The notes under the pieces are model-generated. The model was not told where the DNA came from. It saw nothing but the letters and a program-made list of their open reading frames with translations, and ran no database searches. The position numbers and the translations under genes are program-made. Below, piece after piece: positions 23,185 to 34,139 of a stretch of DNA of 64,000 bases (within the stretch, counting starts at the first letter, position 1; each line of letters starts with the position of its first letter). Origin of the DNA: Adiantum capillus-veneris (taxonomy: Eukaryota; Streptophyta; Polypodiopsida; Polypodiales; Pteridaceae); NCBI GenBank assembly GCA_014529385.2, contig CM043966.1:107564587-107628586 (forward strand). Reading direction: 5' to 3'.

Positions 23185-23622
23185 CTATGGGCATCTGAGT
23201 GCCTCTCCCACTATCTCTTTTGTGATCACTACCTCGACCTTGTTCCCTTGGGTGTCGGATATCTGTCCGGTTCCTTCTTCTTTGATGGTGGATAGAAGCT
23301 CATAAGCCTTCTGAAAATCCACTCTACAAGGCTCTTGTTCGTAGAAATCCCTAAGCCCCAGCCTGCGGTTAGCTTCTTTGGTTTTTGGCTTGGCAGCAAC
23401 ATCATAAACTTCTTTGGGCAGGAGTTGCAACTCCACCTGATGCCCCTCTTCACTTTTGAACCTGCCAATGAAGACCGTAGTGTGGTGCTCTTCTAACTGT
23501 TCTCTGGAGAGGTAGGATGCCTTTGCTGCTTTGACTAACTTGGGGTCTAGTTGATAAGCGGGCAGTTTCTGTAGTTTCTCCTTCTGGTTGAGTTTCTTTT
23601 TAGCCCTCTCCGCTGCTTGCAT
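23185..23622 (-). CDS. Unrecognised lysine-rich protein, partial
   Basis: Open for 145 codons from M at 23622: MQAAERAKKKLNQKEK, YLSREQLEEHHTTVFIGRFK, VELQLLPKEVYDVAA, RLGLRDFYEQEPCRV, AYELLSTIKEEGTGQISDTQ. Composition and lack of repeats suggest a real coding history. I cannot assign a family. It starts just right of the E1 primer-site/LTR-like region and runs toward it on the same strand as E1 and E2, so an accessory ORF of a Gypsy element is my best guess. The plus-strand frames over 22777-23305 are shadows. Confidence 0.4.
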   Translation of the reverse strand: MQAAERAKKKLNQKEKLQKLPAYQLDPKLVKAAKASYLSREQLEEHHTTVFIGRFKSEEGHQVELQLLPKEVYDVAAKPKTKEANRRLGLRDFYEQEPCRVDFQKAYELLSTIKEEGTGQISDTQGNKVEVVITKEIVGEALRCP

Positions 23623-25941
23623 GGCTCATGTTCAATGAATAGAGTGCAAAGTTAGCAGATTTTTCAAAATTATCTCCGAAATGTCCTTTAGGCTGAAATG
23701 CTGACAATTTAGTCCAATTTGCTTTAAATCAATTTTTGAACAAGCAAAGATGCATAAAAACATGCATTGAACAAAATTGTGTGGTCAAAACAAATTTTTG
23801 CGACCAAAGTAAATAATCGCGATTATTTACAGTTGAGAAAAAATTTCAACTTTTTGCAAACTTGGCTTGATAGGCTTGAAGTATATACCAAATATACATG
23901 CTCTGAGTGAAATATGGGCTCATTTGGATGCACAGGGTGAAAATGGTACCAGATTTTGGCTTTAGGTCTCTGAAACAGTAGATATAAAGGAAATTTGAGA
24001 TTTTGAGCTCTAAATTGATTCAAAATTGGCTAGTGGGCTTAACACATCCTATACTTTGGATGTATAATGACAAAATATCAAAATTCCCTAATTTTGACCA
24101 GAAAGTAAATAATCGCGATTATTAACTTTTCTTCAAAAATTGACATTTTTCGGTACAAACTGGTTCTAGGCATTGTATAGACCTTGGGTATGAGATATGA
24201 GGTGATTTGGATCAAGAAATGTTGTCCATAATCCAAAATTTGGCTTGCAAAAACTTCTTTGCATTTTTTAAACAATTTTACAAGTAATGGTTGGTCATTT
24301 TGGCTCATACTTGATTTTTGGCATGTAATAGGTGTGTACACATGATAGGTGAGGTGAGGTGACAATTTCCAAGCAAAACTGATGCAAAAGTAAATAATCG
24401 TGATTATTTACAGCAGTGTCAAAATCTTTGCAAAACCTACCAATTTTGACCTAGACATGTTTCATACACCTAATACAAGTCCTAAATTGACTTTGGTCAA
24501 GTTTGGTCATGCCGGCATCACTTTGTGCTCTGTTGACTCTGAAATCACCGCTTTTTGTGACTACACTTCCTGTTGGGTTGGTCGGTCAACTTTGAGGCTT
24601 TGGACTTGTCCGCAACATAGTCATGAAGCAACCTGTCCAATTCTGGTTCATTTGGAGTCAGTTCCCCGTATGTTGAATTTGACGCTTTGTAACTTTCGAG
24701 CCGTTTTTTGCTTTTTGAGGGCTCTGCTTGATGGATTTCACCAAACCGATATACATTGTATATGGACATCATAAGCAAGCCATTTATGGAGTCAGGTCGA
24801 AATTCTGGTATTTGCCAAAAACCTAACACTTCTATTGGGGACCCCCTCGACCCCAGCTGAATGGTCAACTGGTGATATAGAAAGGTTCTATTATGTTAGT
24901 GCATGCTATGGTTCAAATCCCATCTGATTTGGTCAAGCTTGCAGGCCGCTATGGTCATTTTTAGGTCGTAGGTCTTCGTGCACTGCTCGATTTCTAGGGT
25001 TTTTCCTAGGGCTTTAGACTAGCTACCGGTCGTACAAAATGGATCATTGTCGAGTAAAGAACTTACCCCCCATGTCTAGTGTAAGACGGCGCTGAAAATG
25101 GTCAATTGTGGGCTCCGGAAAAGTCGCACGAAAGAGGCTGAAATCTCTCTCTACAAAGGCTCCAAGTGGAAATGAGGTGGTTTTAGCCTACCTTGGATAT
25201 CTATACCCGGACTTCCCAAACCAACTTTTCCCAGATTCCCCCGTTAGTCCTACTAGGCCGTGATATCTATGTTAGACTCAAAAATTTCCTGTAGCTCATT
25301 CTGTAAGAATTTTGCAAAAGTAGGCCTGGCCGCCTAATTTAGGCATCCCGCTTTCATCTTTTGATTTCATTGAATTTTTTTGTGCTTGTTCGCCTTGTTT
25401 TTTTTATCACCATCGTGTCTTCGTTTTTCCATCTGGGCTTCCCTACTATTTATTATTAATTTTTGACCTGTTTATTTGAAAAAATAAAAGAAAATAGAAA
25501 TATGCTGTAAAAAAGTAAAATAAAAATCCAATAATTAAGAAAATCCCTTGAAAAACATAGCTTTATTGTTTTTTGTTGGATTTTCTATTTTGAAACCTCA
25601 TTATCAATCAAAATGATGAAAATATCCAAAAAGGACTATTTTTTATGATTTTCTGATAGTATATACACTATTTACACTCATCGGGAAGATATTATCAGTG
25701 AATTTTTCCTTGATGATGAATTATAAGGGCATTATTAGGTAATTTTGCAAAGAATCACACGTTAACACCAAACTTTTTTCTCCCTCTTCAAACATTGCCC
25801 TTAATTACTTAGTGTTTAGTACTTAGTGCCCTTCCACCCCTCCTAGATGACGTACTCTACGATGACTGTGTGCATGGGTGGAACAATCGTGTCTATGCAT
25901 AGCCGTGTTTGGCTCTATCATGCTATGAAGATCAATGGAAT
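23623..25941. other. AT-rich non-coding block with palindromes
   Basis: No gene. The left part carries three 22-bp palindromes spaced 285-296 bp apart. Near 24815-24850 the minus strand reads a G-rich tract (GGGGTCGAGGGGGT) followed shortly by TGTTAGG, which could be a polypurine tract and LTR start of E2, so the block may be a decayed LTR. From 25080 to 25940 I see nothing recognisable. Confidence 0.45.
23809..24411. repeat. Three phased 22-bp palindromes, left array
   Basis: GTAAATAATCG with its mirror half forms a perfect 22-bp palindrome at 23809-23830. Near copies lie at 24105-24126 and 24390-24411. The sequence between them is diverged, but the palindromes are kept. Confidence 0.85.
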
Positions 25942-26502
25942 TCAAACCAATTGTTGTGCAAGAGCTGGGCCTTGAGTAATTAACTCAAGGGTTTCCGATG
26001 TCGAGGTTTGCTGCTGATGTCGTCCAAAGAGCAAATCTTGTAGCTTGTGTGCTCTCTGTTTGATTGTACCCTCAGGATGCTTTAGCACGCTGATTGCTTG
26101 AGCTGTTGGTAGCACTTTTGACTGTTGTCGAGATTTTTTTCGCCATTGGTAGCTTGGTTGGCTTGGTGCTGCCTGGTGTGTTGGAGTCTTTTGAGGCTTA
26201 ACTCGCCATTGCTTGATTGGTTTCATGGTTTATAGAGAAGATAAGTGCTCCTTTTTCTTCAAAACCATTTTTATGTTAGGTTCCTTGCTTGCAGATGCCC
26301 GTCTCTATGTTTTAACCCTTGGAACCTTCTTTTGTTTTGTCGGTGAATTTTTAGGCACCCAGATCTGAATCGGCTTATCCTTAACACTAGGTTGGTAACC
26401 TAACAGGACATAAAAGTGTCCTTTCAGGGTTTTGAAAAAAACCTCCAAAACCATAGTAGATCCACTCATTTTGTAAAATCCTTTCATGAGGTTATAGTTC
26501 AA
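25942..26502 (-). pseudogene. E2 3'-region ORF remnants
   Basis: Minus frames 25942-26226 (basic and glutamine-rich, for example KKSRQQSKVLPTAQAISVLK) and 26305-26502 (GHFYVLLGYQPSVKDKPIQI then WVPK). The second shares GHFYVL and QIWVPK with frame 27651-27887. I do not recognise the family. They lie downstream of the E2 second protease on the same strand. Confidence 0.35.
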
Positions 26503-27650
26503 GGCCTACTACACATGGAAAAAATAAGAAACTTGTAAAATTTCTCATCTTTTGGTCACACCAAGCCTCCAAAGTTGATGGACCAGTACATTTTCATCAA
26601 AACAATCATTTCTTACGTTTTGTTGCATAAAAATAAGATTAGGGATTTTTGTAGGACTTGAGATAAATTCCCTAGTTAACTTCAATGGGTTGGTGATCAG
26701 AACATATGATTGCTTCTCACTCACTATTTTTTGTTTTGCCAAAAGAAATAGGTACTAAAAATTTGAATTTTTACCATTCTGCAAACCTATCATCAAAGTT
26801 TCTATAGCAACGCTCAATGCAAATAATATATGCATGTTTTCTTAGTTCCCTATTGTCCTTTAGGTTCATAAGGATCCATGGAGCATGTCAAAAGAATAAT
26901 ACATCTCTTACCAAGGGGAATCTTGGGGACAAAGATGAAGTGCTAAATACAGCAAACGTGAAAAAACTGGGTTCAACATTATGAGTTGTAGAATCCCATA
27001 GAAAGTATTCAATATCTAGCCAAATTTTATCCTTATGACTACATATGGTTACTACCTACAAAATGCATGTAGTTGTCACAAGAAACTAACAATATTGAAA
27101 AAGCTATACTTGATATACTAGAATGTTTCGTTTTCTTCTATAATTGAAAAAATCAACCATCGTTGTCTACTATGCAAAATAGGGTATTAGGTGCCCCAAA
27201 ACTCAAGGAATATTAGCTTTATGTTACAATATGCGACATAGAAAATCAAAACTGCATTTGGATATCATGAAAGCCACCAAAAAAATCATAGAAGAGCTAA
27301 AATTGGCTAAAAAACAAGATTTGACAATTTTTGTAATTTGGTCATAACTTACAACTTTAACATTTATTTCTCCCTAGAAGCATCGGTACATGTTGAGGAC
27401 TACTAAAGACAGTTCTCTAGAATTATAGACCTCACAAACATGAATTCTAGAGTGGTATAGTTGTAAAAAGTTGAAAAAAGCCGAAAACAGGACCCGTTTT
27501 TTCACACAGTTTAGGTTGTGAAATGTTGTGCAAGGACAAGGTTAAAGATGGAGTTGATATTCCAAAAAAATTCCGAGTTTTTTTCAGCTCATGAGACAAC
27601 TTTCTAGACAGATAGCACCTCAAAATCTATTTTGAAACTCTTGACATAAT
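26503..27650. other. Non-coding stretch within E2 3' region
   Basis: AT-rich sequence of about 1.1 kb. One minus frame (26545-26742) is open for 65 codons but has no recognisable motif. I see no repeat structure. Confidence 0.4.
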
Positions 27651-27887
27651 TCAAGGAAAATGGTCACTTAACAAGACATAAAAGTGTCCTAGGACATAAA
27701 AGTGTCCTAGGACATAAAAGTGTCCCATTACCAACCTAGTGTTAAGCTGTGCTTTTGGTACCCAAATTTGAGTGACCTCCTTGCATGCTATATGTAGCAT
27801 TTGATTGTCAAGGGGATGGAGAAGATTGACTACTTCTTGGTTTGGTCTAGTGATTGCTTCTTTTCCATTCCTCTTTGCTTGGTGCAA
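27651..27887 (-). pseudogene. E2 remnant with 18-bp repeats
   Basis: The minus frame contains VTQIWVPKAQLNTRLVM and then GHFYVL three times. The repeats come from three 18-bp direct copies of GACATAAAAGTGTCCTAG at 27675-27726, each partly self-complementary. Compared with 26305-26502, the segment carrying TTACCAACCTAGTGTTAA is in opposite orientation, so the two regions are rearranged duplicates. Confidence 0.45.
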
Positions 27888-28017
27888 TAGGAAAAATGAG
27901 TTGCCCTCCTCTAGGTGATAGCTTTAGCTGATTTGTATCCCAATCTGGTAGTGCTTTGTATGTTCGCATCCAGGGAATTCCAAGAATCATCGTTTCTTTC
28001 ATGTGTTTATCTGGTAA

Positions 28018-28640
28018 TCATACAAACTGATGAGGACATGAACATCCATGTACTATCACGTTCAAGTTGACTACTCCCAATGTTGGAGTTGGGTTCTTGT
28101 TGCATTCTTTGATTGTCGTTATTCCTGCCGTCAATGCTGGACTTGTTGTCTTCTTGTATGTGGAATAAGTGACTGCATTTACTCTAGCTCCTGTGTCGAC
28201 CAAAGCATTGGTGCTATGATTGTTGAGCTGTACTTTGATGCGCAGATCCATTCTGTCTAACCAGTCATCATCTGTTGAAACTGCATCTTTAGGTAATTCC
28301 CATTATCGATCATCTATTTCTAGAGTGTTGATGGGAATCGGTATTTGTTGATTCTTGAGAGCAACTTTTTGCTTGAGTACCCAAAACCGAGCTTTCTCTT
28401 AAGCATCTTCAATAACCTGTTGTTGTTTGATCTTCATTTGTTTGGTTGCATGCACTCTTTCTAGCAATTCATTGGTTAGTGGCAAATTGTATTTCTTAAA
28501 ACGACATCCACTAATCCAATTAGCTATTGGTTCACCATTTAGGGTGGACAATTTTATTGCTCCACTTGGAGATACATCTTCAATGATAAACGGTCCGTTT
28601 TCCTTTTTCTTAAACTTGGAAATGTGTTGCTTAAGGGAAT
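28018..28640 (-). pseudogene. E2 second aspartic protease fused to integrase tail
   Basis: The minus frame 28018-28251 reads VQLNNHSTNALVDTGARVNA then VTYSTYKK, a retropepsin active site with the catalytic DTGA intact. Downstream, near 27950-28010, lies MILGIPWMRTYKALPDWDTN, the second half of the fold. Going upstream, the same frame continues through two TAA stops into the integrase C-terminal segment (KARFWVLKQKVALKNQQIPI; WISGCRFKKYNLP). So the protease lies C-terminal to the integrase in what was one frame. E2 already has a protease at 32835-33395 in the usual place. Confidence 0.75.
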
Positions 28641-28919
28641 AGACTAAAACTAAGTCCCCTTTCTTGAAGATTTTTGTGATTAAGTGGGAATCAAAAAACT
28701 GTTTTTGTTTTCTCTTTTGTGCATAGATATGAGCTACAGCAATTAGCCTTTGCTCATCTAGTTTTCCAAATCATCGAGTCTTTCTGACAATTCATGTCCA
28801 GTCCACTCAATATTCTGTGCTACCCTGAATGTTGGCAATAGAAATTCTATTGGAAGTATGGCATCAAGACCATAAACAAGGTTAAAGGGTGTAGCATTTA
28901 AAGCTGTTTTGAACGAAAC
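28641..28919 (-). pseudogene. E2 integrase C-terminal domain
   Basis: The minus strand reads AHIYAQKRKQKQFFDSHLI, KKGDLVLVYSLKQHI, then FKKKENGPFIIEDVSPSGAI and KLSTLNGEPIANW. This is the beta-barrel tail that follows the core in Gypsy integrases (family pattern GDLVL...GPF.I......A..L..L.G). One or more frame changes are present. Confidence 0.8.
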
Positions 28920-29387
28920 TCAGTAAGCCCATAGAGCAGCATGGAGATTCATTTCCCAGTCTCTCCTTCCTGAACTAACCACTTTAGTCAGCACCAAGCC
29001 AAGAATCTTATTCGTATGCTCAGCTTGTCCGTTTGCTTGTGGGTGATAGGGAGCTGACTTGTTATGGATTACCATAAACTCATAAAGCAAATACTCTATT
29101 ACCTCATTGTGGAAATGAGTTCCCCGATCACTGACAATATCTATTGGCAGTCCATACATTGTGAATGCATACTCATATAAGAATACAGCAGTGGTTATGG
29201 CATCATTCTTTTGAGTTTCTTTAGCCTCGGTCCACTTGGTCAAATAGTCCGTAGCTACAATGATATATTGAGCTTGGGTTCTATAAGCAGGTGGATGTAT
29301 AGGTCCAACAAAATCTATACCCCATTTCTTGAAAGCTCTAGCACCCATCATTGGTCTTAAGGGCATGCTATTTGCTCGTGTTGGCAT
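28920..29387 (-). pseudogene. E2 integrase core
   Basis: A 155-codon frame on the minus strand. Catalytic residues are visible: D in WGIDFVGPI, D in IVSDRGTHFHNEV and E in PQANGQAEHTNKIL. YIIVATDYLTKWTEA lies between them. The core is intact in this frame; the next stop falls after WAY at the end. It belongs to a different lineage from the E1 integrase, judging by the PIHPPAYRTQAQYI segment. Confidence 0.92.
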
Positions 29388-29914
29388 TTTTTCTCGTAGA
29401 CAAGCATCATACCTTCGAACATATTCTTTTGCAAAAAGTGTTGGCCACTATATGCCTGCCATCAAGATTTCTCTTGCAGTGGTCTCAGTAGAAAAGTGAC
29501 ATCCAGATAATCCAGCATGTGCTTGTTCTATAATCGGAATATACTTGTTTTCATTTGTACAAAGATGCAAATGTTGATCTTTACCTCTCCGATACAATTG
29601 GTTCCCTATAAGAACATAGTCTCTTGCTTCAGTTTCAATTTCTCTTTGACGGCGTTTACTCATATCCTCAAGAAATGCTCGGCTCGATAAGTAAGTAACC
29701 AGATAATTACTCCACTTAGGAACAGGTGACATTTGAAACAATGTTACATGAGGAATGGGTGTCTATTTTTGACATTGAGGGCAATATTTTACAAAAGATC
29801 GAACATCTCTTCTCATAGTTGGCCAAAATACTCCAAGTCTCAAGATTCGTTGCATAATTTGGTCTTCCGCAAAGTAAAGTCCTACTATGGTAAGATGTGC
29901 TTGACTAAGTACTG
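29388..29914 (-). pseudogene. E2 tandem integrase zinc-finger modules (two copies)
   Basis: Two HHCC-type modules follow one another on the minus strand. The first (about 29765-29890) reads LYFAEDQIMQRILRLGVFWP, then VKYCPQCQK. The second (29390-29600) reads HAGLSGCHFSTETTAREILM, then AGI-WPT and YDACLREK. Each is preceded by a similar entry: LYKRKRDGILLLCINPEE and LYRRGKDQHLHLCTNENK. So the whole entry-plus-finger unit is duplicated. The usual Gypsy pol has one. Stops after PEEK and QK break the frame. Confidence 0.75.
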
Positions 29915-30672
29915 TTATTTTTCTTCAGGATTAATGCATAAAAGCAATATCCCGTCCCGTTTTCTTTTGTATAGCCTTCCAGCTAGTAATTGATACATAG
30001 CCGATTGCTCGATTAATCCGCTTGTGAAAGGGAGTGGTATTTGTGAATCCACTTGAGCTATTGTCATTAATGACACAATGTTTTCCGACCACCTAGGTAT
30101 CATTTCTATGGAGAACAAATAGGCATCTGGTAGATCATCTTCTACCCCTTTAGGTGATTCTCTTGAAACAATCCTTGACAAATAATCTCCTTGTTGATGT
30201 GTAGTGCCTTTTTTTACAACCACAGTGAAATCAAATTCTAGAAGAATGATGAACCATCTCACTATTCTCCCCGTGCTGCATGGATTGTTGACCAAATACA
30301 ACAAAGCTTGGTGGTCCACAAAGAACACAAACTTGTTGGCTAATAAGTAATGTCTATATTTTTAACGGCATAGATCATTCCTAGTCCTTCTCTTTTGGTG
30401 GTGGTGTAATTCTTTTCCGCCATGTTCAATTGCCGGCTAGCATAAGAAATAGGAAAGTCAATTTTTCCATCTCTTGGTTGAGCTAGTATACAACCGATAG
30501 CAAAATTAGAAGCATCTACATGTATGTGGAATACCTTATCCAAATCTAGTGCTTTTAATATTGGAGCCGAGGTGAGAGCTTGCTTAAGATTCATGACGGA
30601 TTCTTCACATGCCTCGGTCCATTCAAAGTGCGTAATCAAGCTATACATGGGTTTTGCAATTATAGCGTACAT
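29915..30672 (-). pseudogene. E2 RNase H
   Basis: Frame 30340-30672 reads FHIHVDASNFAIGCILAQ, then ISYASRQLNMAEKNYTTTKR then EGLGMIYAV. The VDAS catalytic Asp and the TTKRE Glu are kept. Frame 29915-30328 continues with FFVDHQALLYLVNNPC, GRIVRWFIILLEFDF and QQGDYLSRI. A frameshift near 30335 separates the two frames. I see one RNase H only. Confidence 0.92.
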
Positions 30673-30681
30673 GTAGATGAA

Positions 30682-31518
30682 TCATTGGTAATATCCACAA
30701 TGTCCCATGAAGGCTTGTACCCTCTTTACTATTCTTGGTCTAAGCAAATCAGCAATGACATGAATCTTCTCAATATCAATAGCTATGCCATTTTTAGACA
30801 CTATATGTCCAAGAATTTTTCCTTGTCTTCCCATGAATGTGCACTTTTCAGGATTTAAGCAAATTCTATAAAGTATACATTTTTCGAATACCTTTTTGAG
30901 GTGTTCAAAATGATCAGCCCGGATTGATGAATGTATGCATAGATCATCCATATATAGTTCTAAGAATTTCCTAAGGTATTCTTTGAAATCATTGCTCATC
31001 AACCTTTGAAACATGGCTGGAGCATTAGTTAACCCAAATGGCATAACCTGATAGGCAAATATACCCCATTCTTTTGTAAAAGCAGTCTTGTGCTGATCTT
31101 TTGGGTCAACCAAAATTAGACTGTATCCCAAAAAGCCGTGTAAGAAGTTGTAAGCTTCTTTCCGTGCAACTCAATCTAAAACATGCTTAGTTATCGGAAA
31201 AGGAAAGTTGTCTCTAATGGTTGCTGCATTCACCTTTTTGAGATTAACACACACTCGTAATTTTTCATTTTTCTTGGGTACTACCACATTTGGAGACACC
31301 CAATCTGTGTGTTCAATTTTGTAAACGAATTCGGCTTTCTTTAGTTTTTCAATATCTTCTTTTATCTTCCTGGCAAATGTTTCGTTATATGTGTATGGTC
31401 TCTGTCTACTTGGTTTCGCATCATCTCTCATGGGTATGATATATTGACAGATTTCTAGATCAACACCCTTGAGATCCTTGTAAGACCAAGCAAAGATATC
31501 TCGGTATTCCTTTAACAA
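30682..31518 (-). pseudogene. E2 reverse transcriptase
   Basis: Frame 31171-31518 has the N-terminal part (YRDIFAWSYKDLKGVDLEIC, WVSPNVVVPKKNEKLRVCVN). Frame 30682-31131 has [31 protein letters not shown], the catalytic box LYMDDLCIHSS (usually FxDDxxxYS) and KILGHIVSKNGI. The entry DIFAWSYKDL with MRDDAKPSRQRPY is like Tat/Athila-type or related Gypsy lineages. The frame changes near 31150. Confidence 0.92.
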
Positions 31519-32642
31519 GCTTAGCGAAAGCTTTTCTTCTCCTTCTGCTAGGTCATTCGCAATGTAAGGAGGTTTAGGCTCTTCTCATGGTTCAACCAAG
31601 TCTATCTTCTTAGCATTTTCAGGCCCTTCATACGACTCAACCTGTTTTCGTACTTCCCTAATAGGTTGTTCAACTATGATTTTTGGATCTTGGAGAGTTT
31701 ACTTTTTGTAATAAGATGGAACATGCATTACATCCTTACCATCCTCTTCCGTGGATTCCATTTTGGTTGTGTATATCTCCTTTAGGGCTTTTTTCAACTC
31801 TTGATATTTCGTTTTCGCTCGACTCTGGTCATGAGTGGTTTCTTTTCCTCTGATTTTTCTTGAGTACCCTTCCTTGTCTTTCTCGATGTTTGAGACATTT
31901 TTGAGTTCTTGTTTGAAGGGTATCTGCCAGTTATTTTGTCCTTGACGCAATCATTAACATCTATCTGCATTAGGAATTGTGTTTTACTAGAGACTGATGG
32001 CATAGGTCGTGTTTTCACAATTTTGGTGTCTCTCTTTCATCTATACCATTTTTGTCTTCTTGATTTCTAGTTTGGAAAGTCAAAAAACTTTTCCTCCCCT
32101 CTTTTTAAGAGTAAGTTAGCTCTCGTATGCTCTTTTTCTGACCCCGAATCTTCTGAGGTAGCTGAGTGTTCATCTAACTCATCAGTTGCATCGTAATAGA
32201 GGTCTAAAAAGACTTGTTGAGCTTTCATTAAGTCCTTGGGTTCCTCATCTTTGTTTTCAATGTTGACGATTGCAAGCATTTGGATGAGAATTATGTCGTA
32301 GCCATCCTCATCGCAAAATTGAGCTGGCATAGACGTATCCACACATACATCCATTGTTGCTAAAATTTGAATCCACTTGAATGGCTCAAACAAATGCTCT
32401 GGAAAGGGTTCAAGTACGTAGGCTTCATCTGTGCAATCCCTTTTTAGGATACATTCTTCTCGTCTTAAGCTTCTATTTTCTGAAGCTCCACACGTCCAAA
32501 TAGGAGTGTCTTTGTTTAACCACGATGGGAGTTTAGTTTTAGCCAAAGAGACTGAATCAAACTCTTGGATGGGTGTTTTCAAGACATCTCTATAAGTGTG
32601 ATCTTTTAGATTTACTCTTGTTATAGATCCCACTTGCTTCAA
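31519..32642 (-). pseudogene. E2 linker ORF between protease and reverse transcriptase
   Basis: Frame 32067-32642 is open for 191 codons: WTCGASENRSLRREECILK, FEPFKWIQILATMDVCVDTS, then an acidic stretch (YDATDELDEHSATSEDSGSE). A charged lysine-rich frame follows (31699-31950). No known domain is recognised. Many Tat-type elements have long linkers here; a similar role is inferred only from position. Confidence 0.5.
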
Positions 32643-33395
32643 GTACAGATAGTTGTTTCCCTAATTTTGGATAAGTTGTACCTGTCGCATGAAAGGTCTT
32701 CCCAATATGATTTCATAGTTGAGTTTTTTCCCAAAGTTTACCATGGCAAAAGTGTGTTGATATTCAATTCCACAGGAATTGACTATCACTTTTTCAAGCA
32801 GCCCTACTGGTCTCTCAATGTGTCCGTCAGCCAACTACAATTTCATTCGAGTTTGTCTAATGGCTGGTTGTCCCCATGATTCCAATACTGCTTTAGTGGC
32901 TATGGCTATGCCCGCTCCACTATCCAGTATTGCCATGGTTTCAATGTCATTATATTTCACTGGGAGGGTGGTGTTTCCTTCTTCCCCTTCATAATATTCT
33001 CCGACTTTGTTCATAGGAACTGATTGGATCTCTTTGTTTTCCATTTCATTTTTCAATTTTCCCGAATTCTTTGAGATTAACCCCGTTATCCCCACCTTCT
33101 CTAGGGTTTTTTGTAAATCATTCCAAAAGTATGGTCTGAGTTTTAACAGTTCTCCCAAGGTAAGAGTGCATTGGATGGGTGTAGACATGATTGAATGAAT
33201 GTTGTCTACTTCTAGGGTTTGTTTAGCTCTTTTTACTTGAGTGGTCCTGCATACGATGGATTCATCTTCGCTATCTCCCAAGTAAGAAGGTAATGTTTTC
33301 AAGGTCAATGGTTTCAACATTCCCGAAGCTTCCGATCCGCCATCCCCGTGCAAGGATTGTATATTCATCTTCATATCAGAAGGTAGGTTATCCAA
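32643..33395 (-). pseudogene. E2 first aspartic protease
   Basis: Frame 32835-33395 (186 codons) contains DIETMAILDSGAGIAIATKA then VLESWGQPAI, a retropepsin with catalytic DSGAG. In the region 32643-32834 the minus strand continues with FGKKLNYEIILGRPFMRQV, the second-half ILG-PF strand. This is the usual gag-PR-RT position. The N-terminal half (SDMKMNIQSLHGDGGSEASG) is not recognised. Confidence 0.85.
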
Positions 33396-34139
33396 CCAGA
33401 CTTCCTCTATAGGAGCTGACTTTAGAGTTAGGCTCCCATCATTGATCTCTCTTACTTTTTCCCATAAGTGTCCTGGTCAGTCTTCCTCTACAAATGGAAT
33501 TCCATATAAGGCATCTTCGCTGTCGGGCACTATAAGCTTTGATTCGTTTGTTTCAAGGTGGGGTTTTGACACCACATTAGATTTTACTTTCATTTCTTTT
33601 ACCACAAGCTCTTCAGGTTTTGCAATACTCTCAAGCTTGGGTTTTTGTTTTTCCAGCATTTCTTGCGTGATTCTTACCAAATTTTAATAAGCTTCCAGCT
33701 TAGCTGCTTCCATGTTTGGAGATGGATAGTTTTTCCATTTGTTTCCATGTTTTGGCCTACTTTAAGGCCTGCTTGGTAGGCTTCCAAGGTGGCATTAATA
33801 GGCTCAAAAATTTTATCAACCAGAATGGATCCTCCAGATTTCTTGATTGTTTCCTTGAATTCACTGCCAGTTTCTTTCAACTTGTCTTGGACTAGCTTCT
33901 TTTCTTTCTCCTTGATTTCAACCCGTTGTTTTTGTTTTCTCATCTCATATCTTTTGCTTCTGCTCCTTCTGATTCTTTGAGAAGAAACTTTTGTGTTCTC
34001 GAAATAATCAGAGGAGTTGTGTTTCTTTTTCTTTGCCTGGGCTCTAGTGATTACCTTGATTGGAACAGTTGGTTCACTCTCTCATGAGCTACTAAGAATC
34101 ACTTGGACTACGTTTACTACGGTTTTATCCTTGTTCAAA
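33396..34139 (-). pseudogene. E2 charged spacer region
   Basis: Minus frames 33477-33680 and 33674-33943 are lysine and glutamate rich (QRVEIKEKEKKLVQDKLKET). They lie between the gag zinc-knuckle region and the first protease. A coiled coil is likely from composition. No family recognised. Confidence 0.45.

Noticed and set aside
22777-23305. Plus-strand frames of 150-172 codons
   Set aside because: They lie antisense to the charged minus-strand ORFs and show no family motif; treated as shadows.
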